From Cheilinus undulatus (Eukaryota > Chordata > Actinopteri > Labriformes > Labridae), in the NCBI RefSeq assembly GCF_018320785.1, contig NC_054885.1:7514921-7578920 (forward strand): a stretch of DNA of 64,000 nt, written 5' to 3'. Shown piece by piece: positions 12,229-22,680 of the stretch. The position numbers were made by a program, and so were the translations under genes. The notes under the pieces were generated by a model that saw nothing but the letters and a program-made list of their open reading frames with translations, did not search any database and was not told the DNA's origin. The stretch's first letter is position 1. Each line of letters begins with the position of its first letter.

Positions 12229-13330
12229 CTATAAACTAATCGAGCCTCCATTGGCACATCCATGACTCTGGGACACAGGAAGCTTTACCACTCATTACGT
12301 ATGGGAAGCCTTATATGAAAAGTGATCCTGTTTGTATAAAGCAAATAAAAATGCCTAAATGGTGTTAGATGAACCAAGCAGGTCGCCCACTTTTACTCTT
12401 TAAGGGAAACGCTATGTAGAAGGAGAATTGCCTGCTTAAATGCATGTGTGTTTTAATGCGTCTGTTGAGGCAGAAAGAGTAAGTCGAGCAAAAAAGTCCA
12501 AATATTTTCCTTTACTATGAGGCATTTCTGACAAGTTGCTCTGTTTTCAACCAGACAAAGCCCAAAGGACACAGCGGAAATAGATAAAGAGAAAATCTAG
12601 ATTTTACTTATTCCATATTTAAATTTCCCACAAATGATTAATTGATAAAATCAATTCATCACCCAGGCCTGGCTGGTAAAAGAGGAAGGACATTGACAAG
12701 AATGAAGCTGTTCTAAAAGTTGAACTTTTTATAATTGAGAGCGCTGCGAAAGAAAAAGCTGACATCCAGGATGTTTTTGCACTCAGGTTGCTGAATGCTG
12801 AGATGCTGGACTACACTGGCTTTTTACTGAAAACAAGAACTGCCGGTGCAGAAATGTCAGCTGTGGACACCAGGACTTAACAAATACTTTCCCACATGTT
12901 GTGATGCACATGCTTTAGCTATAGAATTTGTCATTTGTGGTTTCAGTGTTAAATGCTGGCCACAGGTGTACATAATTTCTTCAAAAACACCGTGACACAT
13001 GTTTAATATTTGATCTTAACATCAGTCAGAATAAATGTAATGATGATTTCTGCCTTAATCAAGCAGCCTTAATAATTACATTTACTAAACAGCTTTACCA
13101 GCAGATGGGATTTTTTTCAATTATTGCTTTTGCAACCAAAAGGACTGATGTTATCTCCAGCAGTTCCCTCATTGCTCATTCAGTAAAGCTTGACTGTAAA
13201 GTATAAAGTCTCCCACTGACTGTCTTTATGGGATTTTTCCACATTTGCCTCCTCATCTTTTCCCATCATCCTCTTTCATCTCCCTCTAGTTCTCAGTTAG
13301 CTGACGCTATTCTTGTCTTTTTCTTCCCAG

Positions 13331-13526
13331 GTTGGACCTGAAATCGTCTCCGTGACCAACGGCGTGCTGACAGACCTTGGAGGTGCCTTCACCATGACGA
13401 CAGTAAAACAGTCACACACTTTACAGTAAACCAGAGGGCACTGTTTGTCTCATCCCCGCACTCGGCATCGTCTCTGATCTCTTCTCTCCGTCACGGCGCT
13501 TGCCACAGCGCTCACCACGTGCAATC
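13331..13526 (+). other. tob2: tob2 5' UTR in exon 2
   Basis: Sequence between the acceptor CCCAG at 13326-13330 and the ATG at 13527. The upstream in-frame TTG at 13500 is not used as start because the family protein begins M-x-LE-x-x-VALNF, matching the ATG at 13527. Confidence 0.6.
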
Positions 13527-14714
13527 ATGCATCTGGAAGTAAAGGTGGCGCTGAACTTCATTGTGTCCTACCTGTACAACAAGCTGCCTCGCCGTCGAGC
13601 CGACCTGTTTGGCGAGGAGCTGGAGAGGATCCTGATGTCACGCTTTGAGGGTCACTGGTACCCTGAAGCCCCCCTCAGAGGCTCTGCTTTCCGTTGCATC
13701 CACCTGGGGGCGCCACGGGACCCTGTAGTGGAGCTGGCAGCGAAGAGGAGTGGTCTAGACACGGAGGAGGTGCGTGCTAACGTCCCTGCAGAGCTGAGCG
13801 TGTGGATCGACCCTTATGAGGTGTCTTATCAGATCGGGGAGAAGGGTGCCGTGAAGGTGTTGTACCTGGAGGATCCGCCGGGCCTCGGCTGTGACAGTGA
13901 GGGGGCGGAGTCAGATGGGAAAGGTGATGTGGAGACAGAGGAAGCGAAGAGTGTGGGTTTTAACCCTGACGCTCAGGTGTTTGTTCCTGTTGGAAGTCAA
14001 GCGTCTCCTGCCCTCATGCCCTCACTCTCCAGCTCACCAACGCCGCTGTCAGCCCCACCCTGCTCCACTCTCTTCACCTACCCCAGCGCCAGCACGCCAA
14101 CTGACCCTGCCGTCCACTCCTCCAACACCTCTACCCCGTCTCCTCCCAGCAGCGGGCTGCCCTACCTCCCTGCTCAGCAGCCGCCCGCCACTCTCCCTGC
14201 CGCCCGGCCTCAGCCCATCACCTTCACCACCGCCAGCTTCGCCGCCACCAAATTCGGCTCCACCAAGATGAAGAAGAGCAGCGGGGCGGGGTCAACAGCC
14301 GGCTCTGCTCAGAGGATGCTGTCACGCTCCCCGACCACCATCTCAGCCCCAGAGCTGCTGAAGCACAAGCCGCTGTCTCTGTCGCTGCACTCGCTCGGAA
14401 CGCCGCTCGCCAGCCAGCTTTCCCCTAACGCCAAAGAGTTCGTCTACCCAGGATCCCCTGCCCCCCTTTACTTTGAAACCGACGCCCCGCCCATACAGCC
14501 CCACGCCACTCCATTCCAACCAGCCCACACCGTTGCCACCCACCCATCCTTCGACCCTTTCTCCAGCCCTCCTCCGGCTCAAAACGTGGGCATCATGAGC
14601 AGCAGCGGCAGCGGGATCCCATTCATGGAGAAGGCGCCGTTTGTGGATGGATTAGGAAACTACAACCTGCAATATCCCGCCCAGTCCTTCCAGCCAGTGG
14701 TGCTGGCTAACTGA
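13527..14714 (+). CDS. tob2: Tob2, BTG/Tob antiproliferative adaptor protein
   Basis: A 395-residue single-exon protein. Tob proteins bind the CAF1 (CNOT7/8) deadenylase through the BTG domain and poly(A)-binding protein through PAM2 motifs, promoting mRNA deadenylation and slowing proliferation. The BTG domain fills residues 1 to about 116: [20 protein letters not shown] at 15-34, HWYPE at 43-47, [20 protein letters not shown] near 93-112. Two PAM2-like motifs follow: [10 protein letters not shown] at 145-154 and [11 protein letters not shown] at 298-308. Between and after them the chain is Pro/Ser/Thr-rich and low-complexity. RRADLFGEE and LAAKRSGL match Tob2 rather than Tob1, from memory. 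The gene is divergent from aco2 and converges on tef, as expected from the mammalian order. The coding exon is much more GC-rich than its surroundings and no frameshift is seen. Confidence 0.97.
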   Translation: MHLEVKVALNFIVSYLYNKLPRRRADLFGEELERILMSRFEGHWYPEAPLRGSAFRCIHLGAPRDPVVELAAKRSGLDTEEVRANVPAELSVWIDPYEVSYQIGEKGAVKVLYLEDPPGLGCDSEGAESDGKGDVETEEAKSVGFNPDAQVFVPVGSQASPALMPSLSSSPTPLSAPPCSTLFTYPSASTPTDPAVHSSNTSTPSPPSSGLPYLPAQQPPATLPAARPQPITFTTASFAATKFGSTKMKKSSGAGSTAGSAQRMLSRSPTTISAPELLKHKPLSLSLHSLGTPLASQLSPNAKEFVYPGSPAPLYFETDAPPIQPHATPFQPAHTVATHPSFDPFSSPPPAQNVGIMSSSGSGIPFMEKAPFVDGLGNYNLQYPAQSFQPVVLAN

Positions 14715-15645
14715 GCCTCCATCTGTAACCTGGACAGGTTTGACGGGCGTGGGAGGAGCTCTGTTTTCTAAATGAAGTTGTCACACTAACACAAGCTAAG
14801 GATCCGTTTATTACACAGATTTAAACAGGTTGTGTTTGTTTTGGCCCCGCCTCCTCTGGTTCTTCACTTTCTGTGTGTTAGCGTTTGTTACGGGGAGGGA
14901 GGAAGGGAGGGGATTTTTCTACCTTGAGTCGTTGCCAGTCTCTTCATGTTGATCATTTTGCATTGAATGTCGGGATTCGTAGTCCAGTAGCGCTGAGTTG
15001 GCTGGCTCTGTGAGAAAGATGGCCAAGTCCTACAGAGAGCGACGGCTGTGGAGAGCTCAGCACTTTGTTCTGCAATCTGCTCCGACCCACATGCCACAAA
15101 CAGAGAGGGTGTGTGTGACTGTGTGTGTTCTGTTTTGTTTTGGCTCAGTGTTTCTCATGCACAAGAACAATCTGACGCTGTTGTTGTCAGCCGGTGTTTA
15201 TCGGAGCAGTTTAACGTCTGCAGAAAGCGTGCATGATGAGGCGTAGAGGCAATGAGAGTGATGGAGGGAGAAGAGATTATATACAGGAGAATGTATCCCA
15301 TAGGGATGTCATGAAGGCACAGTTTAAACTTTGATATATTCTAAAAATCAAACAGTATTGATTAATGTTTGATAAAGCAAAACAAATCTGACACCTAATA
15401 TTCTTTACTTTATTATTTATAATAGCAAAAATCTGCAGCCCAACTCCTGCACTATTAAAATGGCACAAAAAGCTTGCAACATTTCTGCATGGTAACATTG
15501 CTGATGTGTTTGTACTATAACAGTGCTTTTTCTTCTCACAACTTGTCCTTAAAATAGATTGAAGAGCTTAGGTTTGCTTTTAGCTTTGGTTCTTTTTTAC
15601 ATTATTTTTGGGAAAGTACTAGATTGTATAGTTTCTAAAACACAG

Positions 15646-15790
15646 CAGTTAAGTGGTGCTCCATACACACAGGCGGCCCAGGTTCGACTCTGGTCTCTCA
15701 TCTGCTCTCTCATCCCCATTTCGGACTTTATCCACTTTCCTCCTTTTTGTTAAAGACATAAAAAGGCCCAAACATATCTTTAAAAAAAAG
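15646..15790 (+). mobile_element. tRNA-derived SINE
   Basis: Carries a tRNA B-box-like GGTTCGACTCTGGTC preceded by GGCGGCCCA, then a TCTCATCTGCTCTCTCATCC body and an AAAAAGGCCCAAA...AAAAAAAA tail. The body and tail match 51505-51640 (same strand) and the reverse complements at 32940-33085, 37810-37930 and 39252-39375. So one SINE family has at least five copies here. Confidence 0.65.
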
Positions 15791-17276
15791 AACTCATGGT
15801 ATTTAAAAGAACTGGAGAATCAAAAGATTTGACAACTTTGGATTAAGTGGAAGCTCAAATGAATTGCACATAATCTTGCACAATAAGCAAAGAATATCAA
15901 GGAACCCATTATGTATAAATTGCAATATTGCGGGGGAAAAAATTAAAATGATCTCAAATCGTTCAGCTCTATTGCCAACTGATCTGAGCAACATAAATCA
16001 TTTTCACTCTCCTTAGGTTGCAAACACGATTTTTAAGATTTTCTATTAAGCAAGTCCTAGATGCCCAATATTGGGCAACTTCTCATTTTCAGTTGCCAAA
16101 AGTTTCAGCTGATATTGAGGGAGGCACTCCTGGCCAGTTCTACCATCTAGTCCAAACGTTGCCAACTGATTTGTGCAACTTTAAGGCCTCTCTCTTCCAG
16201 CTTCGATAGTGTTTGATATTATTTATGGGAAAAAATAACAGGTTATTTTGTTTTCAACACACAGTATCAATGAGAAAAGATTTGATAACCTTGGTCTGAG
16301 AATGTCCGCAGTAAAAGATCAGCTGGATGTCATTCTTGTTTGAAAAATTGATACCAACAAACACTATGAAATAAAACAAAAATACAAATCCTAGACACCA
16401 AGTATTGGGCAGTTTCTTTTGTTCATGGTCACGAATGAAGACCTGCTGTTTTTTTATGTTATTGCACTTTTTTGGCACAATCACTCATTAAAATAAGATT
16501 TTTTATCATTTTAAAACCCATAGTATTAAAAAAGGACTGTTAAATCTGACAACCTTGATTGAAGGACACCCATCAGTCCTGTGGTTTTTGTGCAGTTTTT
16601 GTTGGAGTTTGCGTGTAATTTTTGATGGATTCGCTCCTCTCCCACACATCATTGAAATTAAACAAGTAAATCGTTATTGATCATCATCATGACAGAGTTT
16701 TTGAGTTTGTCAGACACAGTGGTCATTGTAAAAATCCAAACTAAAATCTGCCTGTTTACAGACAACAAAATAGTTGATACCTCTGTGATCCACACAGGGA
16801 TCTAAGTTGTGTTTTCTACACACACTCACGTACAGTTACACACACTTTTCCAGGCAGTGGTGTGTGAAGGTGAACGGGCGGTGGCGAAGGAGAGGGGGAG
16901 GGGATGCAGCAGGGATGGTGATAAATGGCTTAGCATGACTTTGACTATGAAGGAGAGGTTTTCCTCTGAGTGGACACACACAGGGAGGAGGGAGAGGAGG
17001 AAACAGGAGGAGCGGCTCCATGTGCTTTAAGAATGACTCTTTTAAACCCTGAACACGTTTGTGCCGAGCTTAAACCATTCTATTCTCTCTCTCTCCTTTT
17101 TGATATTCTTGGGCGATCTCGGCTCCTCACGCGGTTACAGAAAACACAGAACATAAACACTTCAAGCTTCTGCTTCCGTCTGCTGTACTTATGAGGATAA
17201 AGATGTAAAACGAATGCTTTTGTTTGAAAATTTACAGATCTTCTCACTGCAGCATGAGAGAACAAACGCCTTCCTA

Positions 17277-18800
17277 ATTGCACAAAAACATCAGCAACAT
17301 TTACATGCTGTGTTTTTGCATCAGTAGTATTTAAAGCACCAGTGCTTGAAGATGACATCTATCTTATAAGGCAGTTTTATAAGAGAGACATGCATCCTTT
17401 TAAAAACATAAAGCAGACAAGGTGTGGCACTAAATTGCATTAGAACATTGGCAACATTTTTGCAAAACTTTAAAAATTCACTCTTGATTTAATTTGATCA
17501 ATTAAGCATGAAGTCAGATTTTGACCAAAAGCTTCCATGAGGGGAAAAAAGGAAAAGAGAGCTGGCTGTCTAAGTTGCGCAAATAAGTTGGCAACAAAAT
17601 ACTCCAGGCTTCTATTTCCCGCTGCAGATATGAGGGCGAAAATAAAAACATGAAGGCAGTTGGGGGGAGAAAAACTCAGATCTTCCAGCTGCTGTGTGAG
17701 AAAAGAAAAGGCCCTTTTTTAGTTGCACAAAAACTTTGGCAACATTTCTAGAATTTAAAGTTGTCCAAAATGTCTGGTCTCTTAATGTTTCAAAATGACC
17801 AAATCCCCTTTTTTTTAGTTTTTGTTGGTTTCAGTTTTAGTTTCCTCTCCAAATTGCACAAATATGTTGGCAACAAAACACAGAACACCTCAGGTTTCTA
17901 TTTCCTGCTGCAGATAAGAGGTTGAAGATCAAAGTTGTTGCATACAAACCTTAAGATCCTCAAGTTGCAATGAGAGGAAGATGGAGCGCTTTCTTAATTG
18001 CACAAATACATTGGCAACATTTTTGTTTATTTAAGTTGTAAAAAATGTACAATCTCTCAGTGTGTTTTCGAATGATAAAAACTGAACGGCTGAAGGTGTT
18101 AAAAAGTACAGAAACGTACAAAAAGATCTACAGCTGGTGGTCACAGTTTACAAAGAAGTGCTTTCTAAATTGCACAAATACATTGGCAATGAAACACAGC
18201 ATGCAACCCTGCCTCCTTCTGCAGATAAGAGTTTTATGGTCAAAGTTGTATACAAACCTAAGGATCTTCAGGCCATAATGAGAGGAAGACAGAGCACTGT
18301 CTTGATTGCACACATTGGCAACATTTTTATGTACTTTAGTTGCTATAATGTAAAATACCTTTAAAATATAGGTTTCAAAATGACAGTCTCTATAATTTAG
18401 AATTACTGGTCTCAAAAAGTACTGAAAAAAATCTTCAAAAGTTAATATTTTAAAAAGGAATTGCTTTATAAATTGCTCAAATTTGTTGGCAACAAAACAC
18501 CGAAAACAAACTCTTCAGGTCTATTTCTTGCAGCAGATAAGAGGTTGAAGATCAAAGTTTTTGTTAAAAAAAAGTTTAGATCTTCAAGCTTCAAAGAGAG
18601 GAAGATTGCACAAAAACATTGGCAACATTTCTGTGCATTGAAGTTGTCAAAAATGTTTCAAAAGACAAAATATGTTATTTTAATTCTCGATAGTTTCAAA
18701 AAAGGATACATAGAAACTTGGTAAATCTATAACTCTTCAGTCACAGTTAAACTGAAATAAAAGCTTTTCTTAATTGCCCTAATATGTTGGAAACATTTGG
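17277..18800. repeat. tandem array of about 290-bp units with two TTGCACAAATA...TTGGCAAC cores each
   Basis: Core copies begin near 17277, 17434, 17574, 17722, 17854, 17998, 18170, 18305, 18475, 18604 and 18772. Two contexts alternate: core followed by ATTTTT (17434, 17722, 17998, 18305, 18604) and core followed by AAAACAC (17574, 17854, 18170, 18475). Same-type copies are 276-316 bases apart, giving roughly five units. Units also share CTGCAGATAAGAGG and GAGAGGAAGA segments. Copies are diverged, so the array is old. No open reading frame persists through it. Confidence 0.75.
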
Positions 18801-19733
18801 AATTGCTAACCCGTTGAATTCCACTGAATACGAGATGGGTTGCTTTCTCAGTTTTCCTTTGCCAACATTTATGTGCGTGACAACTTCTGTACAAAAACTT
18901 CAGATATTCAGTTTGCTTTTTACATTTCCCCATTCTTTACCGGTTCCAAACATTGCTTACTAATTTGTGCAATTCAGGCAAAGTGCAGGAGTTGGTCTGC
19001 AATTTTTGACAATAAAACACAATAAATCAGCCATAAATGGTTGTCCAGGACTTGTATTTCTGCTGTTGTGGTATCAAACATATAATATATGAGAGTTTAA
19101 ACGGCGGTATCATAGTGTCGTTCAGTGATGGATTGACAGAGTTCCGTCTCTCCTGTACTCGTTGACCTGCTGGGTCCATGTCTTTGGTGGTTTGGGTGGT
19201 CTAACCCTCAGATTTTGAGCTGTTCAGCACTTTATTTTATCACTGAGCTCTGAAGCTTTGTGTCGCCCACGGACAGAAACCGTGTGTTTGCTTGGTAATG
19301 ACACGATCTCATCAGCTCCAGAGATTCAGACAGGAGATTAATTTGTGTTAAAGACATCGGCTGCTGAGGAGAATCTGTCCATCGTGGGTTTATTTGAATG
19401 TTTTTGTAATAAATGACCCGAGGACTTGTTCACGTGCATGAAAAGATTGATTTCTTTATTTTCAGGGGAACGGGGTGGGGAGTTTTCATTTTTGTTCATG
19501 CTCTGATTTAGAGGAAAAAGATGCATTTGTAATGTTTCTTTTTTGTAATTTATTTCAAATCTTTCTATATTTTTGTTTTTGCAGATTCTCACTGACATTT
19601 GTACGAGTATAAGACGTGAAAAGTGCAGGAATATGTAAATACAGAGTTGTTCTGTTGAGATTCTTTGTTTAGTTTCTTACATGCTGAGGTTATTTTTTCA
19701 CTAAATAACATGAATATATGCAAACTGAGACAA

Positions 19734-19739
19734 AATAAA
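19734..19739 (+). terminator. tob2: candidate tob2 poly(A) signal
   Basis: AATAAA in ACAAAATAAAGATAAAAAAG, at the end of a single-copy AT-rich 3'-UTR-like stretch. Competing AATAAA hexamers are near 19404 and at 22437. Which one is used cannot be told from sequence alone. Confidence 0.4.
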
Positions 19740-20154
19740 GATAAAAAAGTATTGAATGTGTATTGTACCTTGTACAGCATTAGTGTAATAAGACGGGTAA
19801 ATGTATTAAACCCTTGAGGTGGATGAGGAGTTTAAGACGTGAATGTTTACAGACGGTTTGTGTAGGAGAACATCGCTCGCATCACTTTTTCTGTTCATCC
19901 AGGACACGCTGAAATATGTCAGAACATTTAAACCAAAAATGTACATTTCTCTTTATTTTGAGTCAGATTCACATTTTGTGAATTTGATGCATTTTCTGTG
20001 CTCGTCCTTCCTTTTGATTCAGATTATCCCTCTCTTTTTGCACATTAATCAGACCAACACTCAGTACGTTTACATTCAGTTAGAAATAGTTTATTGTGTT
20101 AAAAGGCAGGAACTGGACTCAAATCTAAACACGTTTGTCTGACAGAAATCATAC

Positions 20155-21310
20155 TAATTAGGCTCAAGGTGCACTCTACACCCAGTTGCCCCTATACCGT
20201 GCCGAAGCATGATTTCCCCCTTCCCCAGGTCCTCCACTGGCCTACAGTCAAACTCCTCCTCACTGACCTGAGCATGGTTACCTCTTGTACATGCATCATA
20301 ACCTTGTATTATGCCACATAACTGATTTTGTGGCTCATTTTAAGTCGTTTTGGTCGGATACTTCTCTGGTTATCTGTTATGCAAGGTGATACATCATTTT
20401 GTAGTGATTATACAACATGTCCATGTTGGATACCCATGCTTCTGGTGGTGCATGAGGAACCACGCTGTAATGAAGCCCACATCGTCTATCTGTGCCCGGG
20501 TGCACTAACATCCAAATAATGTGGTTAAAGATTGTTCACAATTGAAACTCACTCAAGCACGGTTGCTTTTTGCACATTATGTTGTAATACGACGCTTGAA
20601 ACTTTGCTTTAAGGGAACATGGTTTTGAGTTGTTTTAGTCAAGAATATCCCCTTAAACATCCTCAATTTCTCTATTATGCAAGGCAGCAGAAATGACGCA
20701 TTCAGGCTATGTTGCATACCCGAGCATGGCCAGCCTTACCATGCCAAAGCCTGGTTTTTTCCATCTGTGCAGGTTGGCCATAACGCATCAAGCTTATGTA
20801 GTCAAGGATGGATTTATTGTGCACTCATACTAAGCCCTGTTGCACCATATCTTGCTGAAGCACGTTTGACCCCCTCCAGGCCCAACCAGACCTGAGCACA
20901 GTTACCTCTTAAACACAGCTGGGTCAAGAGTGCGGAATTCCGAGAACATGACAGCAACTTAACTCACTTTTGAGTTGTTTTAGTCAGATATGTCCCCCTA
21001 AAATTCCTTGATTTCTCTATCATGCAAGGCAGCACGTTGATTTTTCAGAAAGTATTCACCTTGTCCATCTTGTGTGCTTGAGCATGATCAACCATACCTT
21101 GCCAACCCCACTTTTTCCATCCATGCTGGGAAGCCTTGACACATAAGGTTTATGTCTATCAAGACGGATTTTGGGTGCACTCACATCTCGCATTAGGCCC
21201 TTTTGCTCCTTACCATGGCGAAACACGATTGTCCCCCATCCCCAGTCCCCTTCTGGCCTATGCTCACGGCTCCAAGCCCAACTGGACCTCTTGTACATAC
21301 TATGACATGC
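20155..21310 (+). repeat. three-copy tandem repeat, period about 300-345 bp
   Basis: The marker GTTTTAGTCAAGAATATCCC...TATGCAAGGCAGCA near 20632 recurs near 20977, and in diverged form (GTTTTGGTCGGATACTTCTC...TATGCAAGGTGATA) near 20347. Each unit then has a CATACC...GAGCATG...TTTTTCCATC block, GTGCACTCA and CCTGAGCACGGTTACCTCTT-like sequence. Copies are strongly diverged. The motif GAGCACGGTT resembles a fish DNA-transposon family but I cannot name it. Confidence 0.6.
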
Positions 21311-22680
21311 AGATTCTCCCTTAAGACTTCAGAATTCTTGTGAGTTTTATCCTGCTGACTGTTAATTAGCAGCTGCCTAAATTTCAAGTAAACGATCGAC
21401 CTTTGCTTCAGACCAACTTGTTGGCAGCAAACTTGTTAGCCTAGTCAACTAGAAAAAGCCCAGCAGGAACTAGCTGAAAGAAGGCGTATCACCATCTACT
21501 GTGGTGGGGTCAGAACGAACCTCCATCAATATATGGAGTGTGCCTGTACCGGGACAATAACAGCAGTCCACTTTAAATGACCTAGCTAGACTATGGCGCA
21601 GCTGAACTTTGCATGTAAACGTACTGACTGTTTGTGTGTCCTTGAACTTAAATCAGATTTATTCCTATTTCTCTAAAGAAAAAGTGTTTAACCTCCCAAA
21701 AAATGAAGCCATATCCAGACTGTCTTTACTTACACAGACGCTAACCCTCTTTTAGTGCAATCTAACGCCATAATTTAAATGACCCTGAAGGATTCAAGGG
21801 GTTACTACCTCTCCACACCCTGAGTAAAATATAACTATAAATGTATATCTATAGAAATGTCTCCTCAGACAGAGTTAAGGAGGTTTATGAAGGAAATGAA
21901 TGTGCTGTGAATGTGATCCAGTGTCACTCAGCCCTGTTTGAGACGGCCTGTGGAAGCTTCTTTGGAAAATTCAGTAACATTTGTCTGAAAAGCTAAAGCT
22001 TGTTTGATCTAGAGCAAGTACATTTAAAAGATGATTCCCACCTTGGTTGGTTTCTCTCTAAACACAGGCTGTTCCTCATTCAGGGCTGGACGTGATCGAA
22101 GAGGAAAACCAGAGTTTTGTACCCTGATGTCCTTTGCTTATATCGACGTGTGCGTTTTATTTTGCACTTTGGAATATTTCATTGTCATAAAGAAGTTTAT
22201 TTTCTATGTAAGATTTCACATTTAAGAGTAAAACGGATATAATTCAGATGATGTATAAATATATAGTGCTTTCTCTCCTGCCTGTATTTTATTATTTTTC
22301 CTATTTTGTACACCCTGTAGATGTCGAAAGAATCTTTCACTACTGAAAATGCAAAGACCTGTTTTCTGTGCTGCCCCTTGATACGGGGACTTCCTACTGC
22401 AGTTTCTTATTGTTCAGATTCTTTTTTAAGTTTGTAATAAAAAGAAACAGATTGGCAAAAAGAAGCATGGAAATAAGATGATTGTGTCCTCTTTGTTCAT
22501 GTGTGTGAAGAACCGATGTTCAATATGAGGGTTTTGAAACCATACAGTCTGTTATTTCAACAACAAATGGTGAAAAAAAACATAAATTTTATAGCACATA
22601 TGTACAAATATGAATGAAATAAAAAGAGTCGTCTGCCTACAGTCCAAATTTCCCACAAAAATGGCAAAAAGACAAAAAAC
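21311..22680. other. intergenic, 3'-UTR-like stretch with AATAAA at 22437
   Basis: 21460-21700 may be transposon-derived. About 22030-22445 looks single-copy and T-rich like a 3' UTR end, closing with TTTGTAATAAAAAGAAAC (AATAAA at 22437-22442). It could be a distal tob2 poly(A) site; nothing else coding is seen. Confidence 0.35.

Larger units (their letters stand above)
7588..13330 (+). other. tob2: tob2 intron 1
   Basis: 5.7-kb intron bounded by GTGAGT and CCCAG. It holds a dispersed repeat copy at 9185-9390, hAT-like sequence at 11574-12228 and a short TATCGATATC-type transposon scrap at 11095-11180. Two CACGTG E-boxes occur near 9468 and at 9676-9681. The remainder is AT-rich with no exon-like signal. 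Confidence 0.6.
14715..19760 (+). other. tob2: tob2 3' region (probable long 3' UTR with embedded repeats)
   Basis: Sequence following the tob2 stop. 14715-15250 looks single-copy. A SINE lies at 15646-15790 and the fold-back repeat array at 17277-18800. About 19020-19760 again looks single-copy and 3'-UTR-like, with AATAAA at about 19404 and 19734. No other coding gene is visible. Whether the transcript extends through the repeats is inferred. Confidence 0.45.

Noticed and set aside
13500-13526. Upstream in-frame start for tob2
   Set aside because: The codon at 13500 is TTG, and the BTG/Tob family starts at the ATG at 13527 ([11 protein letters not shown]).
13891-14271. 126-codon Pro/Ser-rich ORF overlapping tob2
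   Set aside because: Out-of-frame shadow of GC-rich tob2 coding sequence.
15660-15710. tRNA gene
   Set aside because: Only a B-box-like GGTTCGACTC is present, within a SINE body; no cloverleaf could be formed.
17277-18800. CRISPR-like array of regularly spaced repeats
   Set aside because: Spacing is irregular, the repeats and intervening DNA are both diverged copies of one unit, and this is vertebrate DNA.
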